Below, piece after piece: positions 50,701 to 63,345 of a stretch of 64,000 nt of DNA; the first letter of the stretch is position 1; each line of letters begins with the position of its first letter. The notes below the pieces were generated by a model. The model was not told where the DNA came from and did not search any database. It worked only from the letters and a program-made list of their open reading frames with translations. The position numbers and the translations under genes were made by a program. Origin of the DNA: Microthrixaceae bacterium (GTDB lineage Bacteria; Actinomycetota; Acidimicrobiia; Acidimicrobiales; Microtrichaceae); NCBI GenBank assembly GCA_020637215.1, contig JACJWI010000005.1, positions 186,001-250,000 of the forward strand, read 5' to 3'.

Positions 50701-50876
50701 CTGCCGGGCACCTGGCCGTAGAGGGCGAAGCCGATCGCGTCGAGCAGAGCGGTCTTGCCGGCGCCGGTGGGCCCGTGGATCAGGAACAGGCCGTCGGCCG
50801 CCAGGTCGTCGAAGTCGATCGTCTGGGTCCCGGCGTAAGGGCCGAACGCCTGGATCTCCAGTCGCAACGGCCTCAT
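47751..50876 (-). CDS. sbcC: Exonuclease SbcCD, ATPase subunit SbcC (Rad50-like)
   Basis: 1041 residues. Walker A HGPTGAGKTALLDAIGFALYG near residues 35-55; long helical arms rich in Ala, Glu and Arg; a zinc hook CAVC near residues 543-546 at the centre of the coiled coil; then the signature TLSGGETFQASLALAL and Walker B ALFIDEGFGSLD. It dimerises through the hook, binds SbcD and processes double-strand ends, hairpins and protein-blocked ends. The ATG overlaps the sbcD stop as ATGA, so the two are coupled. Confidence 0.95.
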   Translation of the reverse strand: MRPLRLEIQAFGPYAGTQTIDFDDLAADGLFLIHGPTGAGKTALLDAIGFALYGQVPGSRQTRDLRSDHAPVDRPTEVRFEFLADGDHWLVRRRPGYVRPKRRGTGTTTENPQSQLYKREGSDWKSVSRATLEVNRELRELIGLDHDQFSRVIVLPQGQFQRVLRPSTAQEREELLTSLFDTELFGGIERWVHERWKESAASAAADRDRLVQLRHRAAERWTELVDAGTQSPLDSHGPLDLAGQDELDRLAENARRRAVDAADRAELHRGRLRAAADAHTATASAAERWDRRAALRDQAEQLEGDRARINQLVERSAAGHAAVPLRDPLDAAAAATAAQAEASSEKVAAEAALRRAVRECPVPIDLLGTPSTAGVAVSGSGGEPADQLVAAVALEPDRALDRLRSRQARLEQAVPLARRLDRRRQQLVDLTRDTDAAPRSIAELEARAESIEADIAALDRSLDADRASAATEPSISDRLTRLRAVADAADLLPAATAEAAAADEAHTRRRAEHLDARELHQDLRERYLDGIAVALAAELTDDRPCAVCGSLDHPRPASADGTGPESVGREDVDRAAALQDAAARALEQATAHAQEQHRRVAELLGITGGVSDPAVAAAALRQAKVELADARAAAERATVTLARIEELRAERAGVRERADRLRLEVAGAAARIDALREEVDALAEQIGRAIGGPHRVGATDRDQDGLLSELATTRRAVTEVIEAAAAAVTALRRLDAASDAARVAADRVDQQLASSVFASVAEARAALIDDDELLQLDTRIRAHHDRLAGVEAGLAAGDLTDLPDLRPDVGAAEHAWESARLAMDRATTQEERSRSTADAISRWSDEHRALELHTASARRDEAVLERLAETLSGRAGSKVSLQRWVLAAFLDDICQLANGRLATMTGGRYSLSVHRGDSPGRRAAGLDLRVLDSHTGTERDVSTLSGGETFQASLALALAVADAVEQHAGGIRMEALFIDEGFGSLDPDALELAMDELDALRAGGRMVGVISHVAGLQERIRTGIRVEPSEHGSTARVGRIF

Positions 50877-52105
50877 CGGTCCGCTCCCGCGACCGCGGTG
50901 ACCGCTCGGCGCAGCACGCCCGACGCCGCCGCGTCGGGCGCGTCGCCCCACTGCTCGGTGACGAACTCGACGGCCAGGTCGAGCGGACGTCGGCGCCGGA
51001 TCTGCACCGAGGAGGGGGAGTCGTGCGATGTGGTGCGCTCCGGGGGCTGGTGGAGCAGTTCGGCGACGTACGGGAAGCGCTGGCGCAGGCGGGCCATGGC
51101 CCCGCCCGGCAGGTGCGCGTTGGTGAGCACGGCACGGACCCGCAACGCCTCCGCGTCCGCGTGCTCGGGACGACCGAGGAGATCCTCGAGGTTCCCGGTG
51201 AGCGTGGTGAGACCCCGACCGACCCCCAGCTCGACGTGAGCGACGTCGAGCTGACCATCCGCGGCCAGGTCCACGATCCTCACCCCCTTGCGGTGGTGCT
51301 GTTCGGAGAACGAGTACGCGAGAGGGGAGCCCGAGTAGGTGATGCGGCCGTCGTCCCAGGACTGCGGCCCGTGGAGATGTCCGAGCGCGACGTAGTCGAC
51401 GTGGTCGAAGACCGACTGGTCCACCCGGTCCGATCCCCCGACGGCGAGCGCCCGTTCGCTGTCGCTCTCCTCGACCGGTGGCTCGTCGAGGCGGGGAGTG
51501 AAGTTGGCGACGAAGGCGTGTGCGACCACCACCGACCGCAGCCCGCGACGGCGTCGGTCCCGGGCGATCCGGTCCATCGCGTCGGCCATGACGCTGTGGT
51601 GGGTGGGCCGTCTCCGCGGCGAGGGGAGGTCATCCGCGTCATCGGGATCGTCGGCGGGGCCGTCGTGGAGAGGGCGGGGAACCGACAGCGGGTCGAGGAA
51701 CGGGACGGGGTAGACCGCGACGGCCCCACTGTCGTCGCCGCTGCGGGCGTCGGTGACCACGACCGGATCGGCCAGCCGGGCCGGATCTGAACGCACGGTC
51801 ACACCGGCCCGGGTCAGCAGGCGGTCGCCGAACCCGGCCCGCGACGCCGAGTCGTGGTTGCCGGAGATGGCCACGACCACCGCTCCGGTGTCGCGGAGGC
51901 GGACGAGGGCGTCGTCGAAGAGGTCCACCGCCCCGGTGGAGGGGATGGCCCGGTCGAACAGGTCGCCCGCGATGAGCACGGCGTCGACCCGTTCGGACGC
52001 CGCGAGCTCGACCATGGCGTCGACCGCGGCGGCCTGCTCCTCGAGAAGCGACGACTGGTGGAACTGACGTCCCAGGTGCCAGTCGGAGGTGTGCAACAAC
52101 CGCAT
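50873..52105 (-). CDS. sbcD: Exonuclease SbcCD, nuclease subunit SbcD (Mre11-like)
   Basis: 410 residues. Metallophosphoesterase motifs: HTSDWHLGRQF, IAGDLFDRAIPS, AISGNHDSASRAGF, VVVAHAFVANF and LGHLHGPQSW. The C-terminal helical part binds SbcC. The segment around PLHDGPADDPDDADDLPSPRRR is an acidic insert not needed for catalysis. First gene of the sbcDC operon, divergent from recCBD, with TACGTT six bases before the ATG. Confidence 0.95.
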   Translation of the reverse strand: MRLLHTSDWHLGRQFHQSSLLEEQAAAVDAMVELAASERVDAVLIAGDLFDRAIPSTGAVDLFDDALVRLRDTGAVVVAISGNHDSASRAGFGDRLLTRAGVTVRSDPARLADPVVVTDARSGDDSGAVAVYPVPFLDPLSVPRPLHDGPADDPDDADDLPSPRRRPTHHSVMADAMDRIARDRRRRGLRSVVVAHAFVANFTPRLDEPPVEESDSERALAVGGSDRVDQSVFDHVDYVALGHLHGPQSWDDGRITYSGSPLAYSFSEQHHRKGVRIVDLAADGQLDVAHVELGVGRGLTTLTGNLEDLLGRPEHADAEALRVRAVLTNAHLPGGAMARLRQRFPYVAELLHQPPERTTSHDSPSSVQIRRRRPLDLAVEFVTEQWGDAPDAAASGVLRRAVTAVAGADR

Positions 52106-52111
52106 GGGGCG

Positions 52112-52117
52112 AACGTA
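52112..52117 (-). promoter_or_regulatory. -10 hexamer TACGTT, leaderless-type, for sbcDC
   Basis: On the minus strand TACGTT ends six bases before the sbcD ATG. Confidence 0.5.
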
Positions 52118-52191
52118 CCGAGGGGGTGTGACAACGCCGCGGATGGGGCCCGGCCGACACCGCCACGGGCTCGACTGTCAGCCCCGACCGG

Positions 52192-52197
52192 TAGCGT
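52192..52197 (+). promoter_or_regulatory. -10 hexamer TAGCGT, leaderless-type, for recCBD
   Basis: TAGCGT ends eight bases before the recC GTG. TCGACT about 15 bases further upstream is a weak -35 candidate. Confidence 0.5.
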
Positions 52198-52205
52198 CGC
52201 CGTCC

Positions 52206-55200
52206 GTGCTGCAGGTGCACATCTCCGATCACGTCGCCCCCCTCGTCGAGGTGCTGGCCGAGCAGCTCGCCGCGCCGCTCGAGGACCCCTTCGCCTCCGA
52301 GTGGGTGGCCGTACCGTCCATCGGCATGCGCCGCTGGCTCGCCCAGCAGCTGTCCCGCCGGCTCGGCACGCACATCGGCGCCGACGGCATCGCCGCCAAC
52401 GTGTCCATGCCGTTCCCCGACGAGCTGCGCCGCGCCGTGCTCGCTGCGGATCGGGTCCCGGCCCCATCCGGGTCCGGGATGTCAGCCGGCGAACCGCTCG
52501 CCGTGGGGATGGTCCCGGAGCCCGATCCATGGGAGCCCGAACGTCTGGTGTGGACCGTGCTCGAAGCGCTCTCGGACCCGTCGTCGGGCGGGAACCCGCT
52601 TCTCGCTCCGCTGGCCGATCCACCGCTCGGCTCCTCGATCGTCGGTCGGGCCCAGGCGATCGCGGACCTGTTCGACCGGTACTGCCGACACCGCCCCGAC
52701 ATGGTCCGGGCGTGGGTTGACGGTCGCCCGGTCGACGGGCTCGGCCACCCGGTACCCGCCGGTCTGCGCTGGCAGCCGGAGCTCTTCGCCGTCGTGCGGG
52801 ACCGACTCGGCCTGCCCAGCCCGCCAGAACGGCTCGAGCAGGCGCTGCGCCGCCTGGCCGCCGGAGAGCTCGATCCCGCTCTGCCGCCCCGACTCACCCT
52901 GTTCGGGCTGAGCACCCTGTCGTCGGACCTGGCCCAGCTGGTCGCGGCGGCATCCGCGCACTTCGAGGTGACGCTGCTGTTCCTCGCCGCGTCGCCGGTG
53001 GCCGCCGCCGCGGTCTCGGCAGCGGTCTCGGCCGACGTCACACGGTCGGCGCCGACCGCTCCGATCGCCCGTCGTGACGACACCTCCGCCGAGCTGGTGC
53101 ACCACCCGCTGCTGCGCTCGTGGGGAGCGGCCGGACGCGACGCCGTGATCACCCTCGCGTCCGCTGGCATCGACCTGGCCGGAGCTCCCGTCGTCGGCGC
53201 CGTCGACCCCGCTGCCGCCGATCACGCCCCGCACCTGCTCGGTCGCCTCCGTGCCGATCTGGCGGCAGACCGCGCCCCGGAACCGACGTTCCGTCGGGAG
53301 ATGGGGGACCGCTCGGTGCAGGTCCACGCCTGCTCCGGTCCGACCCGTCAGGTCGAGGTCCTGCGCGACACCATCCTGCACCTCCTGGCCGACGACCCGT
53401 CGCTGACCGAGTCCGACATCGTCGTCCTGTGCCCCCGCATCGAGCAGTTCGCCCCGGTCATCGAGGCCGTGTTCGGCCCGTCGGCCGACACCGTCGACAC
53501 CGCTGCCGGAGCGGGCCGTCCGCCGCTGCTGCGCTACCGCATCACCGACCGACGCGTCCGCGCCGACGTCCCCCTCCTCGGTGCGCTCGCCGCGTTGTTG
53601 GACCTGCTCCCCGGGCGCTTCTCGGCGTCGGCGGTCGCCGACGTCCTGGCGCTCGCCCCGATCAGCTCACGGTTCGGTCTCGGCGCCGATGACCTCGACC
53701 GGCTCGGGGACTGGGTGGCCCAGACCAACATCCGTTGGGGCATCGACGGGCCGCACCGCCTCCGCTGGCACCTGCCCGCCGATCACCGGGCCAACACATG
53801 GGCGGCGGGCCTGGACCAGCTCCTCATGGGCACAGCGGTCCACGGCGACGACCTCACCCTCACCGTCGGAGGTGTCGCCCCCCTCGCCGTCGGCGACAGC
53901 TCCACCCGTGCCGCGGCCCGTGTGGCCGAGGCCGTCCGCACCCTGGCCGATCGGCGCGGCCACCTGGTCGGACTCACCGCTCCGGTGGCGCAGTGGTGCG
54001 AGGTCCTCGCCGATCTGGTCGACCGCACCTGCTCGTTGCCGTGGTCCGAGTCGTGGCAACGCCGCCGCCTCGACCGGGTGCTGCGCGACCTGCGCGACCG
54101 ATCCGTCGGCGCCGACGGTCTGCCGTCGGAGCTCCTGCTGTCGCTCGCGGACGTCAGGCGGCTGCTCGGTGGCCTGCTCGAGGGTGAGCCGGCCCGGGCG
54201 GCGTTCGGCACCGGAGCGATCACCTGTTGCTCGTTGTCGCCGTTGCGCGCGGTGCCGGCCCGCGTCGTGTGCCTGCTCGGCCTCGACCAGGACGCGCTAC
54301 CCCGCGGCCTCGCCGCTGGCGACGACCTCCTCGCCCTGGCGCCGCGGGTCGGTGACCGGGACCCACGCTCGGAGATCCGTCAGCTCCTGCTCGACGCGGT
54401 CATGTCCGCGCAGGACGCGCTGGTGATCACCTACGACGCGGTCGACGTCCGGACAAACCTCCCGGTCCCGGCCGCGGTCGTCCTCGACGAGCTGTACGAC
54501 GTGCTCGCCGACACGTGCGACAGCGGGAGTGATCATCTCCGTTCGGTCCTCCGGGTCGATCACCCCCGCCACGGCTTCGACGCCCGCAACTTCCGGGCCG
54601 TCGGCCTCGGCGAGCCGGCGGGTCCGGCCGCGGGTCGACCGTGGGGATTCGACCCCCACGGCCTGGCCGGGGCACGCTCTCACCGGGACCGCCCGCGATC
54701 GCCCACCGTCGAGCTGCTCGTCCCCGAACCGCTCGACGACCTGCCGGCCGACGACGTGCTGACGCTCGACCGGTTGCGCGAAGCCGCTGTGCGCCCGGTC
54801 CGGGAGATGCTGACCCAACGGCTCGGGCTGCACTTCCCGCGCGCCGCCGACGACGTGGTCGACCAGCTCCCCACCGACCTCGATGCCCTGGCCCGGCACC
54901 GGCTCGGCACCGACCTGCTCGCGGCGCGGGCGCAGGGATGGGACACCGATCGTTGGTTGGCGGCCATGGCGGCCAGGGGTGCTCTGCCCCCCGAACTGCT
55001 GGTCGCGGATCGGCTCGCGGAGGTGACCGGGGTCGTCGATCGGATCGCGGGGTCGGCGGTCGAGCTCGGCGTCGGCCTCGACCCGTCCGAACGGCACCCG
55101 ATCGACCTCGACGTGGCCGGCCGGCGCCTGGTCGGCGTCGTCGAGCGCTGCGCATCCGGGGACCGGCCGGGTCCGGTCACGCTGACGTACTCCAAGGCCA

Positions 55201-55681
55201 AGGCCGCGCAGCGGATCCGTGCCGCGGTCGACCTGCTGGTGCTGGTCGCGTCCGATCCCGAGCCGGACTGGCGGGCTGTCGTGGTCCGGCGTCCGTCGGG
55301 CAGGACGGGCCTGGGCGACGAGTTGCTCCTGGTCCCGCGCGGTGAGACACCCGACGTGCGCCGCCGCCTCGCGATCGACGCCCTGAGCGGACTCTCCGCC
55401 TGGCGCGACGCGGCTCTCCGCCAACCGCTGCCCGTCGCGGCCGAGACCAGTCGTTGGTTGGCCCTGGGGAAGCCGAGCAAGGCAGCGGCGACATGGAACG
55501 ACACCCCTGCGGCAACCGGTGTCATGCCTGGTGAGAGCTCCGACGCCCACATCCGCGCCGCGTTCGGCGAGCTCCCCTTCGACGCGCTGATCGACCTGGA
55601 GATCGACGGTCGGACCGCGATCGGCCACGCCGAGGCCCTCTGGGAGCTCCTCGACGCCGCCGTCGACGAGGAGGATCGGTC

Positions 55682-55685
<4 letters not shown>
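52206..55685 (+). CDS. recC: RecBCD enzyme subunit RecC (exodeoxyribonuclease V gamma)
   Basis: 1159 residues, similar to the family length. N-terminal dead-helicase domain: VHISDHVAPLVEVLAEQLA, DPFASEWVAVPSIGMRRWLAQQL, then VVLCPRIEQFAPVIEAVFG, the Chi-recognition region and ITCCSLSPLRAVPARVVCLLGLDQDALPR. The C-terminus holds the inactive nuclease-like fold with KAAATWND. RecC splits the strands and reads Chi in the RecBCD complex. The GTG at 52206 was chosen because upstream in-frame sequence is antisense to sbcD and a -10 hexamer lies just before it. GTGA overlap with recB. Confidence 0.94.
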
Positions 55686-59097
<3,412 letters not shown>

Positions 59098-59101
<4 letters not shown>

Positions 59102-61101
59102 CCGATCGCTTCGTCCCGCCGTCGGTGGCCGTCCTCGAGCCGTTCGTGCGGGCCGGGGTCCTCGGCATGGTCGAGGTCCACGTCACCGCCACCATGGTCG
59201 AGTCGGTCCGGTCGGATCCGTCGCGGTCGGGCGGCGGGTCCGACGGGGCGGGGCTGCCCGACGAGGTGGTGATCGCCGCCGCCCTGGCGGTGCGGGCCCC
59301 GCTGCACGGCCACGTCTGCGTCGATCTCCGCCACGTCGCCGGCTCCCTGGTCCCCGCGGAGGGCGACGCTCCCACCCGTCGGGCGGTCGCCGACGTCGAC
59401 GGTCGTGACGACGAAGGCCCGGACCCCGACCTCGATCTCCCCGCGCTCGCGGGCGACGCCGCCGAAATGTCGCCCGGCGCGGTGGAGCTCCCGTGGCCCG
59501 ATCCGGACGGCTGGGCCGGTCGGGTCCTGGCCAGCCCGCTCGCCCGTGCCGACGGCGCGCCCGCGGGGGATCTTGTCGAACCGCTGGTGGTCGATGGCGA
59601 TGCCCTGTACCTGGATCGGCACTGGAACGACGAGGTGGCCGTCGCCGCCGATCTCCGGGCCCGGGCGGGTGTCGAGCTCGATGCCGATGCCGCGGCGTGG
59701 GCGGCGCTGGACCGGTATTTCCCGGACCCCCGCTCCGGCGGACCCGACCTGCAGCGGGCCGCGGCGGTCGCGGCGTTGGAGCACCAGCTGGCGGTGATCG
59801 CCGGAGGCCCCGGAACCGGCAAGACCCGCACGGTCGCCCGGCTGCTCGCCGTGCTGGCGTCGAGCGACGGGTCGGTGGGCGGAGCCGGTGCCGGTCGCCC
59901 GCTCGAGATCGCGCTCGCCGCGCCGACCGGCAAGGCCGCGGCGCGCCTGCAGGAGGCGATCGCAGCCGCGGTCCGCGAGGCGGACCCTCCCCCCGAGGTG
60001 GCCCGACGTCTTGCGTCGCTCGACGCCCGGACCCTGCACCGGCTGCTCGGGGCGCGCCGGGGCGGATCGACCTTCGCCCGCACCGCGTCGGATCCGCTGC
60101 CTGCCGACGTCGTCGTGGTCGACGAGGTGTCGATGGTGTCGCTTCCCCTGATGGCGCGCCTGCTGGACGCGGTGCGCCCCGACGCCCGGGTGGTGCTCGT
60201 CGGCGATCCCCATCAGCTGGCCAGCGTCGAGGCCGGCGCGGTCCTCGGCGACGTGGTCGGGGTCCAGAGCGGTCGACCGCCGGCGGCGCTGGCCGCGAAC
60301 GTGGTCACGTTGGAGACGGTCCATCGCTTCGCGGCCGATTCCCCGGTCGGGCGGCTCGCGTCCGCGATCCGTGAGGGTCACGTCGACGGCGTCATCGCCC
60401 TCCTGTCCGGGAGGGGTGCGGACGGCGCAGTGGACGACCCCGACGGGTCGGTCGAGCGGGTGAGCTGGCTGGACCCCGGCGACGACGCCGGTGTGGATGG
60501 GGTCCGTCGGGTGGTGCTCGCCCACGCGGCGGATCTGGTCGACCTCGGACGAGCGGGCCGGGTGGATGACGCGCTGGCCTCGCTGGGGTCGGTCAAGGTG
60601 CTGTGCGCCACGAGGCGCGGCCCGGCGGGTGTGGACACGTGGAACACCTGGGTCGAACAGCAGCTGCGTCTCGGCGGCCGCATGCGTCGCCGGTACTCGT
60701 CTGGCCGACCGTTGATGGTGACCGCCAACGACTACCTCAACGAGGTGTTCAACGGCGACGTCGGCGTCGTCGTGCGCGTGGGCGGCGCCGGGGGTCGGCC
60801 CGCCCGCCCCCAGGTGGCCTTCGACGGCGTCGACGGGGCCCGTCTGATCGACCCGACCCGCCTGGACCGGCTGGAGACGCAGTGGGCCATGACGATCCAC
60901 AAGAGCCAGGGCTCCGAGTTCGACCACGTGGTGGTGGCCCTCCCCGAGCCGCCGTCGCCGATCCTGACCCGTGAGCTGCTCTACACCGCGGTGACCCGGG
61001 CCAAGCGGGCGGTCACCGTCATCGCGTCCGAGGCCGCGGTGCGCGCGGCGGTCGGGCGTCCGGTCGCCCGTGCCTCCGGTCTCACCGCCCGCCTCTCCTG
61101 A
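59098..61101 (+). CDS. recD: RecBCD enzyme subunit RecD (5'-3' helicase)
   Basis: 667 residues. Helicase motifs: IAGGPGTGKTRTVARLLAVLA (I), VVDEVSMVSLPLMARLLDAV (II), VLVGDPHQLASVEAGAVLGD (III), TIHKSQGSEFDHVVVALP (V) and YTAVTRAKRAVTVIAS (VI). The N-terminal RecB-binding part precedes Walker A by about 235 residues. The motif set identifies RecD1 of the RecBCD complex rather than the standalone RecD2. End of the recCBD operon; a repeat element and a C-rich tract follow. Confidence 0.95.
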
Positions 61102-61116
61102 CGCCCCACGCCCAAA

Positions 61117-61138
61117 CCCCCCCCACCCCCCCACCCCC
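61117..61138. other. C-rich tract (possible G-quadruplex on the minus strand)
   Basis: Runs of eight, seven and five C separated by single A, just after recD, with a further CCC at 61111-61113 and CCCC earlier. On the minus strand this is four or more G-tracts with short loops. Confidence 0.5.
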
Positions 61139-61140
61139 GG

Positions 61141-61192
61141 GTTTCTGACGACAAGTCACGACACTGGCGGTACTCAACTGTCACGAGAACGG
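61141..61192. repeat. Palindromic element family A, third copy with decayed right arm
   Basis: The left arm and loop are the same as at 16079 (TTCTGACGACAAGTCACG... through GGTACTC), but the right arm reads AACTGTCACGAGAACG instead of CAGTGTCGTCAGAAAC, so the hairpins are broken. It lies between recD and rmuC. Confidence 0.8.
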
Positions 61193-61236
61193 CCGCTCAG
61201 ATGCGCTGTCACACCCCGCGTCCACCATGAGTGGCC

Positions 61237-62523
61237 ATGGGAACCACTTCTGTTGTCATCGCCGTCGCCATCGGCCTGCTCGTCGGTGCGGCGTCGGCCG
61301 CCGTCGTCGTCCACCTGCGCTGGGCCCGTCGCTCAGCCGAAGAGGGCGCGGCGCTGCGGGAGCGGGTCGTGTCGGCCGAAGCGGCGGTCCGAACCGATGA
61401 CCAGCTCCTCGAGGCCTACCGCTCCGTGGCGGGCTCCACCCTTCAGCAGCAGTCCGAACAGCTCCTCGAGTTGGCCGGTGCCCGCTACCAGACGCTGGAG
61501 GCCACGGCGCTCGGTCACTGGCAGACCCAGGGCGCCAAGGTGGTCCAGCAGCTCGAGCACCAGGCGGCCCAGCTCCGCGAGCTCGAGGCGCAGCGCCGCT
61601 CCGAGAGCGCGGTGCTCACCAACGCCGTGCAGGAGCTGGCCCGCAGCAGCGACCAGGTCCGGGCCGAGGCCCGGCAGCTCACGGGGGCCCTCCGCGACAA
61701 CTCGGTGCGCGGCACATGGGGAGAGGTCCAGCTGCGGCGGGTCCTGCAGCAGGCCGGCATGGAACGCCACGTCGACTTCCTCGAGCAGTCGGGGGTCACC
61801 CGGGGTGGGGCCGATCGTGCCGGCCGTCCCGATGTCGTGGTCCACCTCCCCGACGGTCGGTGCGTCGTCATCGACGCCAAGGCGCCGCTCGACCGCTACC
61901 TCGACGCGGCCAACTGCGACGACGACCAGGCACAACTTCCGTTGCTGGCAGCGCACGCCAAGGCGGTCGGCGCGCACGCCGCCGCGCTTTCCAAGCGTGA
62001 CTACGACTCCCTGGTCCCCGGCGCGCTCGACCTGGTGGTCATGTTCCTCCCGGGCGACGCCTACCTGGCCGCGGCGAGCAACACCCAGCCGTCCCTGGTC
62101 GAGGACGCGTGGGCCAAGGGTGTGGTGCTGGCCTCGCCGTCCACGTTGCTCGGCTTCCTGCGCGGGGTCGCCCTCGGCTGGCGCGAGCAGCGGGTGGCGG
62201 AGCAGGCCGAGGAGATCGCTCGCACCGGGCGTGAGCTGCACGAACGCCTGTCGACCTTCGCCGGCCACCTCGACAAGGTCGGCGGGTCGCTCAGCCGCGC
62301 TGTCGACTCGTTCAACGGCGCGGTCGGCTCGCTCGAAGCCCGCGTCTTGCCTCAGGCCCGGCGCTTCGAAGACCTCGGAGCGGGCTCCGGTCGTGACCTG
62401 GGCGCCCGAAGCACGGTCGACGCCGGACCGCGGCGGCTCAACGTGGTGCCGTCGATCACGGGCGACTCCACGGCAGACTCCTCCGATGATCTTCGGGACT
62501 CGACGCCGTCGACGGCGTCGTGA
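61237..62523 (+). CDS. rmuC: DNA recombination protein RmuC
   Basis: 428 residues. One N-terminal membrane anchor (VVIAVAIGLLVGAASAAVVV), then a coiled-coil-like helical stretch (RERVVSAEAAV to RAEARQL) and the RmuC domain: GTWGEVQLRRVLQQAGM, DVVVHLPDGRCVVIDAKAPLDRYLDA and LDLVVMFLPGDAYLAAA. RmuC restrains genome inversions and rearrangements; its nuclease activity is not proven. The domain is PD-(D/E)XK-like, VVIDAK holding the Asp and Lys. An in-frame GTG at 61231 is an alternative start. The 3' end overlaps the next gene by 38 bases. Confidence 0.93.
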   Translation: MGTTSVVIAVAIGLLVGAASAAVVVHLRWARRSAEEGAALRERVVSAEAAVRTDDQLLEAYRSVAGSTLQQQSEQLLELAGARYQTLEATALGHWQTQGAKVVQQLEHQAAQLRELEAQRRSESAVLTNAVQELARSSDQVRAEARQLTGALRDNSVRGTWGEVQLRRVLQQAGMERHVDFLEQSGVTRGGADRAGRPDVVVHLPDGRCVVIDAKAPLDRYLDAANCDDDQAQLPLLAAHAKAVGAHAAALSKRDYDSLVPGALDLVVMFLPGDAYLAAASNTQPSLVEDAWAKGVVLASPSTLLGFLRGVALGWREQRVAEQAEEIARTGRELHERLSTFAGHLDKVGGSLSRAVDSFNGAVGSLEARVLPQARRFEDLGAGSGRDLGARSTVDAGPRRLNVVPSITGDSTADSSDDLRDSTPSTAS

Positions 62524-63253
62524 GCTGTACGACGCCGGGTTCACCGACGACTGGCGACAGCTGTGCCGGGATCGCCTCGACTGGTGGGACGTGCTCGCCC
62601 CCGACGAGCGAGAGCGGGTCGAGCTCGTCGCACTCGGGCTGATCGCCCGGGCCGACTGGGAGCCGGCCAACGGCTTCGAGGTCACCGAGGACATGCAGGT
62701 CCTGATCGCCGCGCAGGCGGCGTTGCTGACCGCCAACCTCCCCTACGAGGACCCGTACCGAGACGTCCACGCCGTGATCGTCCACCCGACCACGACGATC
62801 ATGCACGGCGAGCACTCCCAGGTCGACGGCATCTACTCCGACGACCCCACCCCGGTGCTGGGCGAGGCAATGATGCACGGACCGCTGCTGGTGGCGTGGG
62901 ACGAGGTGCAGGACGACGTCCACCACGCCGGTGACGGGCGCAACGTCGTGTTCCACGAGTTCGCCCACACGCTCGACATGCTCGACGGCGTCACCGACGG
63001 CACCCCGCCGATGGACGCGGATCTGGCCCGGCGTTGGGTGCCGGTCTGCACCGCGGTGTACGAGGCCGTGGTCGAGGGTCGCGCCGGCGAGGTGATCGAT
63101 GACTACGCGGGCGTGAACCCCGCGGAGTTCTTCGCGGTGGTCACCGAGGCGTTCTTCGACGACCCGCTCGAACTCCGCGACGAGCACCCGGACCTCTACG
63201 ACTGCTTCTCGGACTTCTACGGCCAGGATCCGGCCGGGTGGTTCGAAGCGTGA
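62486..63253 (+). CDS. Zinc-dependent peptidase, MtfA family (M90)
   Basis: 255 residues, cytoplasmic. The zinc motif HEFAH (VVFHEFAHTLDMLDG) is near residue 158 and a third ligand Glu is expected in NPAEFFAVVTEAFFDDP. Landmarks AVIVHPTTTIMHGEHSQVDGIYSDD and GPLLVAWDEVQDD are typical. In Escherichia coli MtfA binds the Mlc repressor and has aminopeptidase activity; Mlc is not seen here, so the target is unknown. The ATG lies inside rmuC (38-base overlap) and fits the family's short basic N-terminus (MIFGTRRRRRRREL). Confidence 0.9.
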   Translation: MIFGTRRRRRRRELYDAGFTDDWRQLCRDRLDWWDVLAPDERERVELVALGLIARADWEPANGFEVTEDMQVLIAAQAALLTANLPYEDPYRDVHAVIVHPTTTIMHGEHSQVDGIYSDDPTPVLGEAMMHGPLLVAWDEVQDDVHHAGDGRNVVFHEFAHTLDMLDGVTDGTPPMDADLARRWVPVCTAVYEAVVEGRAGEVIDDYAGVNPAEFFAVVTEAFFDDPLELRDEHPDLYDCFSDFYGQDPAGWFEA

Positions 63254-63345
63254 TCGGCGACCGCTGTTCCCGCCGTCTCGAACCCCTGACCTCGACCGAC
63301 CCTCACCGCGCCCCGAGCCGACGGTCGGTGTGCCATCGTGTCGGG

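Noticed and set aside
61070..62485. Plus-strand frame running through rmuC into the MtfA-like gene
   Set aside because: Ser/Pro/Arg-rich shadow of rmuC; the peptidase family starts at 62486.
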